Of a stretch of DNA of 5,615 nt, positions 3,960 to 5,615 are shown piece after piece. The stretch is from CAZPZZ01 sp964591245 (GTDB taxonomy: Bacteria > Acidobacteriota > Vicinamibacteria > Vicinamibacterales > UBA8438): assembly GCA_964591245.1 (NCBI GenBank), contig CAZPZZ010000213.1, forward strand, positions 1 through 5,615. The letters run 5' to 3'. The stretch's first letter is position 1. Each line of letters begins with the position of its first letter. The notes under the pieces were generated by a model, which made no database searches, had not been told where the DNA came from, and saw only the letters and a program-made list of their open reading frames with translations. The position numbers were made by a program, and so were the translations under genes.

Positions 3960-5615
3960 AACGACTTGTAGTTGTGGTGTCCCTCCTCAGCGCACTCGCT
4001 ATGCCCGGCCGGTTGGCCTGCGCCCAGGAGTCAGTGGATCTTCTGTTACACAGCGGCAAGATCTTTACTGCCGACGAGCGTCTCTCGACCTTTTCCACCG
4101 TTGCGTTGCGTGACGGTCGAATTGTAGCGCTCGGCTGGGATGCTCTGCGCGATCAATACCGCGCCGAACGGCTTGTCGACCTTGGCGGCAAATTGGTCGT
4201 GCCCGGGTTCATTGACACTCATATTCACATGAGTGGCGATCCGGAACGCTGGGTTGATCTGTCTGGTCTCAAGACAATGTCCGCATTGAAGGCGCGTGTG
4301 ACACGGAAGGCGGAACAACTCGGATCTGGCGAGTGGATCACCGGTTACGGCTGGTCGGAGGATGAACTCGTCGAGCAGCGTCGTCCACTGCGCGAAGATC
4401 TGGATGACGCGGCACCAGTGAACCCGGTGGTGCTGACCAGAGCTGGTGGTCATAGTTCGGTGGCCAATTCGCTTGCACTCGAGGCTGCCGGGTTGGCCCC
4501 GGGTAGCGAGACACCGCCAGGGGGCATCATCGAAGTTGATGACCAGGGACAGATGAACGGAATCTTGCGGGAAGGTGCGCAAGGGATAGTCCGACGACTG
4601 GTACCAGACGCGACTCCGGAAGAACTGCGCGAAAGCTTTGTGGGGAATCTGCGTGGGTTACTGCGACTCGGGATTACGGGAATTATCCAGGCAGGGGTTG
4701 GTCCACGTGGGTACCAAGAGTGGGAGTCGGTATATCAGGAGTTTGCTGGAGAATTGCCCCGGGCTGCCGTGCAGTTCCGCGTGCCACCGGATCCGCAGCG
4801 GGCTGTCACCATGCTGGATCGGTTCGGGCGGAGGACTGGAGACGGGAACGAGTGGTTGCGCGTCGGACCAGTGAAATTCTTTGTGGACGGCGGGTACACA
4901 GGGGCTGCCGCTTGGACGCTCGAGCCCTACAAGGGACAACCGGGGTATTTCGGGACCGGTGGATTGATAGATGAGGCCGGGCTCTACGAGATTTCAAAAG
5001 CGTCGCACGACCGTGGGTGGCAGATGGGCTTTCACACGATCGGCGACGCTGCGATCAAGATGACCGTCGACGTCTGGTCCCGCGTCATCGAGGAATCCTC
5101 CCGTATTGACCATCGTCACTACTTGAACCACTTCACCGTCCGACCGCCGGTTGAGACCATGCAGCAGATGGCGACGTACAACATCCATATTGCCCAGCAA
5201 CCCAACTTTACCTATACGCTGGAAGGTCGCTATTCCGAGCACCTCGACGGCGAGCGCTATCAGACCAACAATCCGCTTCGGTCGCCCATGAGTCACGGTG
5301 TGTTTGTTGCGCTGGGCAGCGATATCTTGCCGATTGGGCCGATGGTCGGACTGTACGCTGCCGTTACCCGCAAGGGAATGAGCGGGGCAGTGGTGGGACC
5401 GGGAGAGGCGTTGACGATGCCGGAGGCGATCGTCGGCTATACCCGCTTGGCCGCGCATCTCACCTTCGAGGAGGAAGAGAAGGGCAGTCTCGAGGTCGGG
5501 AAGCTGGCCGATATGGTGGTGTTGTCTCAGGACCTGCTGACCATTGAGCCTGATCGGATCCTGGATACCGAGGTCGAGATGACCGTTCTTGGCGGGGCCA
5601 TCGTCTTCGAGCGGT
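3956..5615 (+). CDS. Exported amidohydrolase, YtcJ-like amidohydrolase-3 family, 3' end cut off
   Basis: The frame is open from ATG 3956 to the right edge, giving 553 residues. It should be a metal-dependent hydrolase of the amidohydrolase superfamily; substrate unknown. A signal peptide (MKRLVVVVSLLSALAM..., likely cleavage ACA|QE at 23/24) predicts export. The flanking beta-sandwich begins DLLLHSGKIFT (28-38). The TIM-barrel core has PGFIDTHIHM (83-92, metal-binding His89 and His91), GGH (164-166), VKFFVDGG (306-313, Lys307 at the usual metal-bridging position), FHTIGDAA (359-366, His360), NHFTV (391-395, His392; relatives usually have Glu before this His) and GSD (454-456, catalytic Asp456). 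GKLADMVVL (515-523) and VLGGAIVFER (544-553) are typical C-terminal ends, so only a few residues are missing. GGGGAGAG 7 nt upstream and the ATGA overlap show tight coupling with the haem protein gene. Confidence 0.93.
   Translation, partial: MKRLVVVVSLLSALAMPGRLACAQESVDLLLHSGKIFTADERLSTFSTVALRDGRIVALGWDALRDQYRAERLVDLGGKLVVPGFIDTHIHMSGDPERWVDLSGLKTMSALKARVTRKAEQLGSGEWITGYGWSEDELVEQRRPLREDLDDAAPVNPVVLTRAGGHSSVANSLALEAAGLAPGSETPPGGIIEVDDQGQMNGILREGAQGIVRRLVPDATPEELRESFVGNLRGLLRLGITGIIQAGVGPRGYQEWESVYQEFAGELPRAAVQFRVPPDPQRAVTMLDRFGRRTGDGNEWLRVGPVKFFVDGGYTGAAAWTLEPYKGQPGYFGTGGLIDEAGLYEISKASHDRGWQMGFHTIGDAAIKMTVDVWSRVIEESSRIDHRHYLNHFTVRPPVETMQQMATYNIHIAQQPNFTYTLEGRYSEHLDGERYQTNNPLRSPMSHGVFVALGSDILPIGPMVGLYAAVTRKGMSGAVVGPGEALTMPEAIVGYTRLAAHLTFEEEEKGSLEVGKLADMVVLSQDLLTIEPDRILDTEVEMTVLGGAIVFER

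Noticed and set aside
4010..4024. Possible lipobox (RLAC) in the amidohydrolase signal peptide
   Set aside because: An arginine occupies the -3 position where a lipobox needs Leu or similar, and ACA|QE is a good ordinary signal peptidase site.

Overview
The window looks like a moderately GC-rich bacterial chromosome segment from a Gram-negative-type organism. Two adjacent genes encode Sec-exported proteins, one with a c-type haem motif (CxxCH), and the left gene has a sigma-54-like promoter. I cannot name the phylum from sequence alone. No mobile element, CRISPR array, tRNA or rRNA is visible.

Layout. (1) Positions 580 to 1, minus strand: the first 193 residues of a eukaryotic-type (GSII, beta-grasp) glutamine synthetase, running off the left edge. 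(2) Positions 581-1232: a long non-coding divergent region. On the minus strand it holds a near-consensus sigma-54 promoter for the glutamine synthetase gene. About 180 bp upstream of its predicted start lie an NtrC-like dyad and a cluster of GACAAG/CTTGTC hexamers that includes a perfect 12-bp palindrome. (3) Positions 1233-1349, plus strand: a 38-codon small ORF with a strong ribosome binding site. A stem-loop plus six-T tract resembling an intrinsic terminator lies inside it, and its stop overlaps the next start (ATGA). (4) Positions 1346-2482: a fusion of two gamma-glutamylcyclotransferase-like domains. (5) Positions 2483-2738: a 256-bp gap without a convincing gene. (6) Positions 2739-3959: an exported single-haem protein with an alpha/alpha-toroid (squalene-cyclase-like repeat) body. 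(7) Position 3956 to the right edge: an exported amidohydrolase of the YtcJ-like amidohydrolase-3 family, overlapping the previous gene by ATGA and missing probably only its last residues.

How the genes may fit together. The left half joins nitrogen assimilation (glutamine synthetase under apparent nitrogen-type sigma-54 control) with a divergent gene whose product should act on gamma-glutamyl compounds. That second gene appears to sit behind a translated leader and a possible attenuator. The right half is a two-gene, translationally coupled unit exporting a haem toroid protein and a metal-dependent amidohydrolase; their joint role is unknown. The most novel-looking items are the leader-ORF/attenuator arrangement, the tandem cyclotransferase fusion, and the haem-toroid plus amidohydrolase pair.
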